This document shows positions 32,901 to 40,929 of a stretch of 64,000 nt of DNA, one piece after another. The stretch lies in assembly GCA_036250195.1 (NCBI GenBank), contig JAVHZZ010000002.1:367352624-367416623 (forward strand), written 5' to 3'. Position 1 is the first letter of the stretch; each line of letters starts with the position of its first letter. A model generated the notes under the pieces. The model was given only the letters and a program-made list of their open reading frames with translations. It was not told the origin of the DNA and did no database searches. A program made the position numbers and the translations under genes. Source of the DNA: Mixophyes australis. Taxonomy: Eukaryota > Chordata > Amphibia > Anura > Limnodynastidae.

Positions 32901-33295
32901 AAAAGTTGGATCATTTCGCTGTGAAGTACTCCTACCCTCAACCGAACTGGAGAAGTCACGGAGGAGATGGAGCCGTGAGTGACACGACTTCCGTCGACTG
33001 CCGTCAGAGATAACGGTTGGGGCAATGGGTTCAGAGGTATTTGGAGCTGCGAAGCTAGATCCGCCGAAATGAAGTTCCCGGAGGAGCCGGAGTCCACAAA
33101 GGCCGTGGTGGAAAAGGTACCCTTGGGGGTGCTCAGGATGACAGCCATCTGAAATTCTGGAGAATTTTCTTTAGCATAGGGAGCAACTGTGGATTCTCCT
33201 AAAACGGCCTCCCCGCCACCGTTTAGGAGGAAGAGTTTCCCGGCTTCTTGGGACAAACTCTTAGCAGGTGTCCCGGATCTCCACAATACAGACAC
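29906..33295 (-). CDS. pol: chromovirus Pol: protease, reverse transcriptase, RNase H, integrase, chromodomain
   Basis: This polyprotein copies the element RNA into DNA and inserts it. Residues are counted from the first ATG of the frame at 33295, although translation probably enters from gag by frameshift at 33235-33241. Protease has DSG at 68-70. Reverse transcriptase has DYRPLNRITV near 285, catalytic D320 (SKLDLRGAY) and YLDD at 382-385. RNase H has D532 (EVDASSVGIG), E574 and DHRNL near 601. Integrase has an HHCC zinc region (about 701-741) and the catalytic triad D771, D831 and E867 in MDFITDL, ISDRGVQFTS and NGQTERINQD, then a GPY-like module (FIGPYTI). A chromodomain at about 1060-1109 (VHWRGFGPEERSW) ends the protein and probably targets integration to marked chromatin. 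No stop or frameshift interrupts it. The stop lies 36 bases inside the 3' LTR. Confidence 0.96.
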   Translation of the reverse strand: MSVLWRSGTPAKSLSQEAGKLFLLNGGGEAVLGESTVAPYAKENSPEFQMAVILSTPKGTFSTTAFVDSGSSGNFISADLASQLQIPLNPLPQPLSLTAVDGSRVTHGSISSVTSPVRLRVGVLHSEMIQLLVLPRSINPLILGLPWLRRHSPQMDWDHAQVMSWGEGCRFECLSRVLPPKCLVMAQSELTHLPEAYMEFQDVFSKVEAEILPPHRPWDCAIVLSPDQPIPKGRTYPLSRPETSAMSQYISENLRRGFIRKSTSPAGAGFFFVKKKDGSLRPCIDYRPLNRITVKNRYPLPLISDLFDKLSGSQIFSKLDLRGAYNLIRIKEGDEWKTAFNTRDGHFEYLVMLFGLCNAPAIFQTFVNDIFHDLLYTSVVVYLDDILIFSKDLKTHREQVKEVLRRLRRHHLYCKLEKCVFEISQVSFLGFIVSSQGLCMDPTKVSAILDWPQPQGLKAIQRFIGFANYYRQFIQGFSTIIAPITALTRKTANPRVWSSEAMSAFITLKKAFSSAPVLSQPDQERPFFLEVDASSVGIGAVLFQESPAGSHNPCGFFSRRFLPSECNYGIGDKELLAIKAALEEWRHLLEGAIFPVTVFTDHRNLVFIQEARCLNPRQARWASFFARFDMKLTFCPGAKNGRADALSRSFDDSDRLRPLIPQHIIDPSNIVALTRTKTSSPPPGRSFVEPHLRFKTLQWAHSSRIAGHAGIKKTTSLLCRRFWWPNVRADIERFIASCTTCAQHKTCRRVPAGLLRPLPIPDAPWESVAMDFITDLPLSAGFTTIWVVIDRFSKMAHFIPLTGLPTASRLADIFIKEIFRLHGCPKEIISDRGVQFTSQFWRTFCKKVNIELKFSSGYHPQTNGQTERINQDLETFLRCFTSDNQNKWSQFLPWAEFSHNQHIHESTGFSPFFIVYGGHPVFPDPFPVSSSSVPAVDTLYREFSLIWAKTKTALLKATQHHKIFADRHRRATPLLKVGDQVWLSTRDLRLKVPSMKMAPRFIGPYTIMQVINPVCFRLKLPPSLRCHNTFHVSLLRPLVLNKFYRPPGRPPPIQTSYGTEFEVSRILASRILRGKQQFLVHWRGFGPEERSWVDKQDLHAPRILKKFLQTGGGRGGYTVRRRPHGRLTG
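29947..29967 (-). promoter_or_regulatory. polypurine tract of the chromovirus
   Basis: On the minus strand AGGAGGAGGAAGAGGAGGG followed by TATAC abuts the 3' LTR. This is the expected primer site for plus-strand DNA synthesis. It is also translated as the Gly/Arg-rich end of Pol. Confidence 0.85.
33196..33241 (-). promoter_or_regulatory. -1 ribosomal frameshift signal between gag and pol
   Basis: On the minus strand the heptamer GGGAAAC (33235-33241) lies in the gag frame as G-GGA-AAC, four codons before the gag stop (33223-33225). After a 5-nt spacer, CTCCTAAACGG (33219-33229) can pair with CCGTTTTAGGAG (33196-33207): 11 pairs, one bulged T, 11-base loop. Heptamer phase, spacer and stem all match known retroviral -1 sites; GGGAAAC is used by visna virus. 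The pol frame is -1 to gag and continues as LFLLNGGG directly after the site. Confidence 0.88.
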
Positions 33296-34167
33296 AGGCG
33301 TTGTTTGAAGCGTCTCTCCCTCTCTTCAAGGGATAATTTAGAGCGTCCTACTTGCATTGGTTCGTCCACCGGCAGGATGGGATTTTGGAACTGGGGTGCT
33401 AGCCGTGGTATGAACCGTTTGCCAGGAGAGCGTTCCTGCGTGCGCTCTTGATAACGCAAATCCACCTTGATGCACATGGAGATGAGAGAATCTAACTCAG
33501 CCGGGAGTTCTCTGGAAATTAACTCATCCTTAATCCGGTCCACCAGACCTTGCCAAAAGGTTGCCACCAGTGCTTCGTTATTCCATTTTAACTCGGAAGC
33601 CAGGGTTCGGAATTGAACTGCGTATTGCCCCACGGACAGGTCACCTTGGCGGAGGTTTAACAAGCTGGTAGCTGCAGAAGCAACTCTTCCGGGATCATCG
33701 AAGACTTTCCTGAAAGCTTCAATGAACGAGTTGGAGTTATGAAGAAGTGGACCCCCTTGTTCCCATAAAGGTGAGGCCCAGGCAAGGGCTTGCCCACTGA
33801 GGAGGGAGATGAGAAAAGCTACTTTGGTGCGTTCCGAAGAAAAGGCCCCCGGGTTGCACTCAAATTGGATGGCACATTGGTTCAGAAAGCCCCTGCACTT
33901 CTTGGGGTCACCGTCAAACTTTTCGGGTGTCGGGATACGTACACCGGAGGCCGCTGTAGAGACCGTAACCACACTGGAAGCTGCGGATGCTGCAGAGGTT
34001 ATGGCTGGTGTAGCGGGTGCAGCATTCTGAAATGTATCGAAGCGGGTAGCAATCCCTTGGACACATTGTAGAAGATGCGCTTGGGCTGCTTCTTGTTGCT
34101 CCACTCGTTGGGCCAAATGCAGAAGTAGGTCACGAGCAGACGGTTCACCAGACCCCTCCGTTGTCAT
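33223..34167 (-). CDS. gag: chromovirus Gag with CCHC zinc knuckle
   Basis: This 314-residue protein would form the cytoplasmic particle that packages the element RNA. The central part (about residues 90-260) contains retrotransposon Gag motifs such as KFDGDPKKCRGFLNQC and LLNLRQGDLSVGQYAVQFR. A single zinc knuckle lies near residues 290-304: CLYCGDPGHLLRVC fits CX2CX4HX4C. The N terminus has a short coiled coil-like heptad stretch (LLHLAQRVEQQEAAQAHLL). The start ATG at 34167 is only 13 nt inside the internal domain, so almost the whole 5' UTR lies in the LTR. The 3' end overlaps pol by 73 nt and carries the frameshift signal. The frame is uninterrupted. Confidence 0.95.
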   Translation of the reverse strand: MTTEGSGEPSARDLLLHLAQRVEQQEAAQAHLLQCVQGIATRFDTFQNAAPATPAITSAASAASSVVTVSTAASGVRIPTPEKFDGDPKKCRGFLNQCAIQFECNPGAFSSERTKVAFLISLLSGQALAWASPLWEQGGPLLHNSNSFIEAFRKVFDDPGRVASAATSLLNLRQGDLSVGQYAVQFRTLASELKWNNEALVATFWQGLVDRIKDELISRELPAELDSLISMCIKVDLRYQERTQERSPGKRFIPRLAPQFQNPILPVDEPMQVGRSKLSLEERERRFKQRLCLYCGDPGHLLRVCPKKPGNSSS

Positions 34168-34168
34168 G

Positions 34169-34178
34169 GCCAGAGTAT
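34169..34178 (-). promoter_or_regulatory. self-priming site next to the 5' LTR
   Basis: Two bases after the 5' LTR the minus strand reads ATACTCTGGC. This is the exact complement of GCCAGAGTAT at the predicted start of the transcript (34598-34607 on the opposite strand). Tf1 and the vertebrate sushi family prime reverse transcription by folding the transcript 5' end onto such a site instead of using a tRNA. No TGG-type tRNA site is present. Confidence 0.75.
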
Positions 34179-34180
34179 AC

Positions 34181-34839
34181 TGTCACGACTGTTAGTGGGT
34201 GTATAACTGGTAGAAGGTACCTGCTGTTGTTGGCGCAACTCAGAGGAAGGCGCGGAGTCTAACGTGCCCCTGGTATTCACCAGGAACCCCCGCAAGGAAG
34301 TATGGACTCCGCTGCAGGGACACGCAGGTCGCGGTCCTTCCTAGAGTCCACAGCGAGATACAAGGGGGTGTCAGACAGGCCGGTTCAGCAACGTTCAGGT
34401 AGAGGAGGTACAAAAGGGAAATCCGGAAGAATGGTGAGGCAAGCCGAGTCGGTAATCTTCAGGGAGCGCGGTACAAAGGCAGAATCCAGATAGGGGTGGT
34501 CAAAACGGTCCGGGTCAAAAGGGTCACAGGCAGCACGAGGAAGGTCAGGAACAATATAGCAACTGGTACACAGAAACGCTGGAGGCAGGAAGACCTGATA
34601 CTCTGGCACTGACTAAAGGACAGGAAGGGGTTTAAATAATGAGAGGATCCAATCAGCTTCAGCGCTGAGCGCTGTCATACCTGCCGCCGGGAATACATAG
34701 CGTCCCGTTGCCTAGCAACGGGGCGCGTCATACTGCGGGGGAAATAGATGGCAGGGGAATCCGGAAATGACGCGTCTGGTTGCCTAGCAACCAGACGCGC
34801 GATCACCCAGTCAGGCGGCCGTGCGGACGGCGCCTGACA
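34181..34839 (-). repeat. 5' LTR of the chromovirus
   Basis: 659 bp, identical by eye to the 3' LTR. On the minus strand it holds two X-boxes (34779-34791, 34707-34719), an inverted CCAAT box (ATTGG, near 34651), TATTTAAA (34631-34638) and a predicted start at about 34610. Confidence 0.96.
34605..34638 (-). promoter_or_regulatory. LTR core promoter and predicted transcript start
   Basis: TATTTAAA at 34631-34638 lies 28 bases upstream of AGTGCCAGAGTATC, so transcription should begin near 34610. The solo LTR at 11586 has the same two motifs with the same spacing, although the intervening bases differ. Confidence 0.65.
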
Positions 34840-34844
34840 TCAAG

Positions 34845-35090
34845 AACTTACACTCACTTGTGGTGAGACTGTCAACTCCCATAGCAGTATATTCTGACTC
34901 TTGTTGTGGTCTGCCGTAGGACTTGACTCAGATCTCTGCATCGGTCTCTGGAACCTCATATATTCCTATGGCTCAATCTTGGTCCACTCTGACCTCTCAG
35001 CTTTCGCAAACCTTGGAACTGGACTCGTTCTGACTTCTGACTTCAAAACGCTGTACTCTGCACACTCCTCACTCCCACTCTTAGGGGTAT
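34845..35090. other. unassigned flank
   Basis: C/T-rich sequence reminiscent of an LTR leader, but no ends or partner were found. Confidence 0.25.
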
Positions 35091-35093
35091 ATT

Positions 35094-35258
35094 TACTAAA
35101 CTGCGGGACTGAAAAAGTGGAGATGTTGCCTATAGCAACCAATCAGATTCCAGCTGTCATTTTGTAGAATGTACTACATAAATGATAGCTAGAATCTGAT
35201 TGGTTGCTATGTGCAACATCTTCACTTTTTCAAACCCGCAGTTTAGTAAATATACCCC
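35094..35258. mobile_element. short inverted-repeat MITE, 165 bp
   Basis: Ends GGGGTATATTTACTAAACTG and its inverse. The arms contain AAAGTGGAGATGTTGCC and the complement of GATTGGTTGCTATGTGCAAC. The left flank is TTA and the right flank CTA. Same family as 14432, 35829, 38335 and 50236. Confidence 0.82.
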
Positions 35259-35828
35259 CTAGTACCATACACTCTAGTACCACAAGGGACATTTCACATA
35301 AGTAAAATAAATATAATATGTAAACAAAAACAAAACTAATCAACCGCTCTCCCTGCCACTTATCCTGCTTTGTTTCACTCCCATCAAGACTGTGCCAAAC
35401 TATTCTGTATGACATTTTGTATGGGTGCAAATGTGTTAATGACCAACACAATGTACGTTACTGCCAACCACCAATATTTTCCTGGCCGCATCTCCCATTA
35501 TTCCCTCCTGAAGGATTTTTTCATACAACGAAAAAAAGTTTAAAACTAAAATGAGTACTTTTTTCTTTGGTCTTTATAATTATGTCAGACATTGACTAGT
35601 GCACATGTATCTTGTATTGTTGGAAAAGTACATGATGAAATTGTATGTACCTTACATCAATGAAATTATGGGCACAATAGTGGAAAAATATATTTTTTCA
35701 TATAAATGTTATTTTTTTCATAGTAATAATGGGAAACTGTATTTCTTCACATTTTTGCTTGTTTTCCTCTATGTAATGCTTATAAAAAAATATATTTGTT
35801 ACAATTTTTTAGCAAAAAAAAAGCCTAA

Positions 35829-35999
35829 GGGCTAGATTTACTAAGCTGCGGGTTTGAAAAAGTGGGGATGTTGCCTATAGCAACCAGATTCCAGCTTTTA
35901 TTAATTTAGTACCTTTTACAAAATGACAGCCAGAATCTGATTGGTTGCTATAGGCAACATCCCCACTTTTTCAAACCCGCAGCTTAGTAAATCTAGCCC
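35829..35999. mobile_element. short inverted-repeat MITE, 171 bp, with TAA duplication
   Basis: Ends GGGCTAGATTTACTAAGC and its inverse, nearly perfect over more than 50 bases, flanked by TAA at 35826-35828 and 36000-36002. A three-base TAA duplication fits the PIF/Harbinger group. The near-perfect arms suggest that it is the youngest copy of this family in the window. Confidence 0.85.
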
Positions 36000-36017
36000 T
36001 AAGTGTCCAAGAAAAAG

Positions 36018-36034
36018 CCCCCCCCCCCCCCCTC
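36018..36034 (+). repeat. poly(C) run
   Basis: An uninterrupted C tract, followed by one T and more C. A likely sequencing and assembly trouble spot. Confidence 0.85.
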
Positions 36035-36039
36035 CCCCA

Positions 36040-37853
36040 ATATAAAACTAGTTTGAGTAGACTACAGAAATAAGAAAACTATTTGATTTAAACTGACACG
36101 TTCCAAAAAGTAAAGTTAGGCCTAGTCATTAAGGGGAGAAAACTGTCGATTCGCCAAATGGTCTATATTTGCTATGACCAGGACACCAAGTGGAGGGAGC
36201 AATACAAATCCGGGTTGGTGATATTGTTTTTCGATAGTGTGTTTATGAAACCAGCTGCTGTAGTTAGATTAGGGTTGACTTGTTTAGATGTAGTACTCAT
36301 CCATAATGCCAATTATGAGTCCAACGAAACTACGTGGATAGCAAATAGGATGACCCTGTACATACAAGAAAGGTAACCATTTACACAAGAGAACTTTTAT
36401 TGGAGCTATACCTAGAGATCAGCAGAAGGCTTTGACAATCACACCTGGCTGGCTATCTCCATTGTATATGCACACACAATACAGTATTTGTATGCGCCAT
36501 CTCTGCCTATGTAGTTCATCTCCATTCCCCCCAGTGACATAAACACAGGGGAAGGAAAGGGTGAGCAAGGAGAACAGCACCTCCGTCACAATATTGCCAC
36601 TAAAATTGTAGTCTATTTTTATATAGCAAACATCAAAATGGGCATGTACACTGTATACTAGCCACCACAATGTTGGTCTGCATTGTATTCAGGACACGGA
36701 ATAGTCAACAGAATGGATCCTGTTTTTTTCAATACAGTCCAAATGCACATTACTACATCTCTTGTTATATATATTAGGTTTAATATTTATAGTCTAATTT
36801 TACTCTAATGGTAAAGATTACATGTGGGACCTAGTTAAACAAATAAAGGAACCAAATTTACACTCAGACACACTATGTTGAAATCCAAAGGGAACAAATG
36901 CAATTTTTTTACAGAAAGGAAAATACTGCAGGTGAATGTAGTATATACATACTGGGCAAATGTATTTTTACACAGCAAATTAGAGTTGAGTCAGGATGCA
37001 CCCCCACCACAATCTAAATATCTGTACATATTAATTTTGCTTCCTCATGCAGTGAAACACGACTTTACCAAGGTGCACCTTCTAACTGGATTTATTCCTG
37101 ACTCTAAATGAGACTCATAATGTGATACCATTGGCTACTTACTTTTACTTGACTCCTAGGTCGGAAGTGAGCATGTTAGTCCCATGATAAATGACCTTTT
37201 TGCACTGCTGTAAAATGGTCCTAACTGTGAGCTATCTGATGCTAAATGTCATAAGCTCTTTATGTTTCCCACTCTTTTTAGACTCGTCTCATTGTGTTAT
37301 GACATTCTGATGTGAACAAAAATGACAATTACCATTGTATAAGGTGACTCACAAACTGTATTATACAAGAATAACATTTTCACTAAATGATTCTTGTGCT
37401 TTTATGTACTGATATTATATCATCATAAATAAACAATAACTGTCCCAAAGGCAAATTACAATGGTTTAGGCCAACTAAACAACACGATAGATCACCATGG
37501 CAACAACAGAGGCATTAGAGATAATACACAGAGGAACACAAAAGTAAACATATTAGAGAAGATAGAAGGGGAAAGTGCATTGTTAACACTGACTATTTGT
37601 GGAATGCTATTTTATTGCTCAGGAAAGCAGTCATGACGTTAGGGTATGGAAAAATTATCTATGTTCTGCCATTAATACTAGGCACTTATTGAGGGGATTT
37701 TATGAAATCTGTTTCACAGGTAACTGTGTAGTAAAGGAGCGATTGACCATAACCACCAAGATCAAATCTATCTAACCACAATGGCATTATCATACCAAAA
37801 TTAACAATCGAAGCACATGCTTTACAAATCTCCAAAGCATAAATGTTATTATT
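36040..37853. other. unassigned intergenic sequence
   Basis: AT-rich, no recognised gene or repeat. Confidence 0.35.
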
Positions 37854-37991
37854 AGAGATGAGCAGTTCCGACAGATCCAAATTTTGGGGTACTGAGTCAT
37901 GACTCGGTTTCTCGCACCAAACTCGGATCTGAAAACAAGGCAAAAGGTCATTTACAGTTAAATGTCATCTCATGAGTTTTGGATCAATATC

Positions 37992-37994
<3 letters not shown>

Positions 37995-38042
<48 letters not shown>
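37995..38042. repeat. (TA)n microsatellite
   Basis: About 24 uninterrupted TA units inside the old hAT element. Confidence 0.95.
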
Positions 38043-38043
<1 letters not shown>

Positions 38044-38334
38044 CCCACCTTCCTGTTCTCAGCTGCCATTTTAGAATTGATAGCATTTGGGTTGGACGTT
38101 TGCTGCAATTGTGTGCTCATAAAGGGGCTTATAGAGGGTTGGGCTGGGTGAAAGAGGCAATGTATTTTGAAATAGCACTGATTTTACTGCACAAATCTTC
38201 ACAGCTCATTTACAGATCAGTCAGCTGGAAAATATTTAGTGGACAAAAACAGACTGCTGTTTGACTCTGAACAGCACCCCAACAAAAAAATAAAATAATA
38301 TATATTTCTTCCTTGTAAAATCCCAAGTGTTTCA

Positions 38335-38440
38335 ATGTGAATCTTGAAAAAGTGTAGATGTTGTCTATAACAACCAATCAGATTCTAGCTATTCTAGTTA
38401 TCATTTATTTAGTACATTCTAAAAAATAACAAGCTACTCA
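38335..38440 (+). mobile_element. partial MITE (left half)
   Basis: AAAGTGTAGATGTTGTC and AACCAATCAGATTCTAGCT followed by ATCATTTATTTAGTACATTC match one arm and the centre of the family at 35094. The second arm is missing. Confidence 0.7.
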
Positions 38441-38449
38441 AACCATTTG

Positions 38450-39334
38450 AAATTGTAACAAATGAAGTGAGTTCATACACTGCCAGCCTGAGTCACGCCA
38501 TACCCTTAATCAAACTACTGGAAAAGCAGCTGGAGAAGCTGAAGGAGGAGATGGAAGTAAATTATTCTGCTAAGTATGTCGGCCTTGTAGATCAAGTTCT
38601 TTATTCTCTTCGCCAAGACCCAAGGGTTTGCAGCATCTTGAAATTGAATCACTACATTTTGGCAACCATGCTTGATCCTAGGTTTAAGTCATACGTAATG
38701 TCTTTCTTTCCAACTGACACATCTCAAATGCAAACAGCTCCTTCTGAGCAAGCGGTTAGCTTAAATTGCACATGACACGTACCCTGATTTAGCTTCTCCT
38801 AAAAATGCTACTGCCAGCAAAAAAATTTTTTTAAGAGTCACACTGAAGATGAGTCAACACAGCACACCAATGTGAAAGATTATTATAACATCTGGTCAAA
38901 TTAAAAGAAATGCCCAAATATATTGACACCTCTATCATATCTCATTCTGATACACCTTGTATTAGTAGAATGGTGGAGGATTGCTTTAATTATAATTTAC
39001 AAATTAGCATCCCAAACTGTCCCTTTGAATACTTGGAGGGAAAAAAAGGCAATTTGGAGCCCCTTGTACAAACTAGCTATGGTGTACTTAAGCTTCCGCG
39101 AACATTATGAGCAATTGTGTTAGGGGCTTACTTCCCAAAAATGTTGAAAAACTGGTGTTCATTAATAAGAACTGCAAAGCGTATGAGGAATATGGTTGTT
39201 ACCACCAATTACAAACAGAATCTGTAATACTGGATTCCAATAGGGATGAACTAATATTGTGTGATGATGATGAGGGTGATGACATTGTCAACATTGAGGA
39301 AGATGACCACTGTTGGATTAATACCCATTATTAA
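38450..39334 (+). pseudogene. decayed hAT transposase C-terminal half
   Basis: 38467-38775 encodes a segment collinear with residues about 700-790 of the young transposase: SYTASLSHAIPLIKLLEKQL, SLRQDPRVCSILK and YILATMLDPRFKSYVMS. After frameshifts, 38990-39090 matches the WQEKKAVWKPLYKLA region. The following SERVFSAAG block with the catalytic glutamate is deleted: the sequence jumps to RGLLPKNVEKLVFI (39120). The acidic tail continues to 39334. The divergence shows that it is much older than the copy at 2168. Confidence 0.82.
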
Positions 39335-39564
39335 AGTGTTAAAATCACTATCATTTCTACAGTTCAACAAGCAACAGCCAAAATGTTCTCTTCTGTGGGG
39401 CCCAAACAAATCAAGCACTTCAGGCACAAAGTGGCATTCCCTGTTCCTGAAGTCCTTGGTTTGTTAAACTATACATGTCCTTTTTAACATATGGGTGAGT
39501 GGGTGTGTCCAAGGGTAATTCCATCTTGCACTTATTTACATTATGGCCTTGGTACATTGCCTTG

Positions 39565-39880
39565 TCTAAAATGTCTATTATTGCTGCTATTATCAGTCTA
39601 ATGAGCTTTCATTACTGCCTCTCTACAATGTGTCACACATGTGGTCTAACATTTCAAATATTGTTTCTTTTGCCCACCACTTAACTTCTGGGTGCAGACC
39701 ACCTAGGTCTATCTTCTGGTCTAAAATGTCTATTGATGCTGCTATCCATTTAATGAGCTTTTATTACTGCCTCCCTACATTGTATCACACATGCTGTTTA
39801 ACATTGAAAATATTATGTCCATGGTCTTTCTACCATCATTTTACTTTTATCTTCATTACTAAAACAACCATCATGTAGTA
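39565..39880 (+). repeat. two diverged copies of a ~156-bp tandem unit
   Basis: CTAAAATGTCTATTATTGCTG and CTAAAATGTCTATTGATGCTG begin two copies at about 39565 and 39721, both continuing with AATGAGCTT..ATTACTGCCTC. They lie in the 3' part of the old hAT element, the same position at which the young element has its arrays. Confidence 0.75.
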
Positions 39881-40200
39881 TAAACCAGTTCTCTGCCACT
39901 GTTTCATAGGGGTTACATCTTTTATTAAACTACCATGTTTTTGTGCCACTGCTCTGCTACTATTTTTAGGCAACAGCTGGCTTCAGCCTTTGTTGTGAGT
40001 TGGTCATTAGAAAATAGACTTTAAATGAATGTTAGTGATATAAATGCTAATGTAGAAACAAAAACAGCTCAAACTTACATGATTTTACCTGTTTTTCAAT
40101 GTTTAATGAAATTTGGATCCAAAATCAAAATCAAAACACAAGGGGATATTTGGCCCAAAATACAACCAAAACACGAAGATGGTTTTAGAACCAATAACAA

Positions 40201-40929
40201 AATATGGGGGTCTGCGCAAATAATAGTAAGCAAAACCATCAAGCACAGTGTAAAATCTTCTTTGGTGGCATCACCTTCCTTGATTTGCTTAGATGCACCT
40301 AATGTTCCACCAAAGTGCACTGATCTGTGGAGTAGGTTGATGGTCTTTGTGACGGAGCAGATGTTTGTGGGGCGGAGTTGTTTCCTACCACGTATAGAGA
40401 AGGTGCATGATGTACCTAGTTTACGTAGCAGAACAAAAATAAGATTTAAGTTTGAGGAGTACAGACTACTCCATTCTTGTATTTTAGTCCACTGTCTCAA
40501 CTGTCCCGTGGTGGTGACCCACTGCCTTATGGTGGGTCATTGCCTGAGCCATGCTGAATGAAAAAAATCACACCAAAAAAAGAACAGCGCTAGAATTGGT
40601 ATTGTACGTGCTATTCAACAATAGCTTACATGACAAAATTCATAAAGATAAAAATGGAATTGGCTTTAAACATGCATAAACTTATTTTATAAAAAATATA
40701 ATAAAAAAATGCATATCAAAAATTAACATAAAAACAAATAAAAATATCTGCCGATTAATTAAGAGAGAACAACAAATTCAGAGATAATCAGGAATGTGTA
40801 AAATATAACGAATGTAAGCTTGTAACAAACCTCTGTACTACAAATAAATGACTTCTTATTAGGAGCTGGCAACATATAGGTAATTGTAAGACTGTTATCC
40901 ATGCTGACACGTGTCTTGAACAAATGGAA
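40201..40929 (+). other. unassigned; 178-codon open frame 40025-40561
   Basis: The open frame at 40025-40561 starts inside the hAT remnant and continues into unrecognised sequence, so its length is probably accidental. The part after 40200 might belong to the retroviral env region that follows, but no motif supports it. Confidence 0.25.

Larger units (their letters stand above)
29284..34839 (-). mobile_element. complete Ty3/Gypsy chromovirus, 5.56 kb
   Basis: The element runs on the minus strand: 5' LTR (34181-34839), gag, pol, polypurine tract, 3' LTR (29284-29942). A 5-bp duplication TCAAG flanks it (29279-29283 and 34840-34844). Both LTRs are 659 bp and I see no difference between them. 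Gag and pol are open, joined by a -1 frameshift site. Integrase ends in a chromodomain, which defines chromoviruses. No tRNA primer site starting TGG follows the LTR; instead a self-priming arrangement is present. Everything needed for a recent, possibly active copy is visible. Confidence 0.97.
37854..40200 (+). mobile_element. old hAT element related to the one at 687
   Basis: The left end TAGAGATGAGC is followed by TCCGA-type words (37870-37930), as in the young hAT. Transposase remnants occur at 38450-39334. The 3' part holds a diverged tandem duplication (39565 and 39721) and AAAACACAAGG/AAAACACGAAG words near 40130-40180 like the young element's right end. No clear right terminal repeat or target duplication is left. 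The 5' half of the transposase is deleted and replaced by an AT microsatellite and a MITE fragment. Confidence 0.65.

Noticed and set aside
40025..40561. 178-codon plus frame
   Set aside because: It crosses from the old hAT end into unrelated sequence and has no motif; a 134-codon frame on the opposite strand overlaps it.
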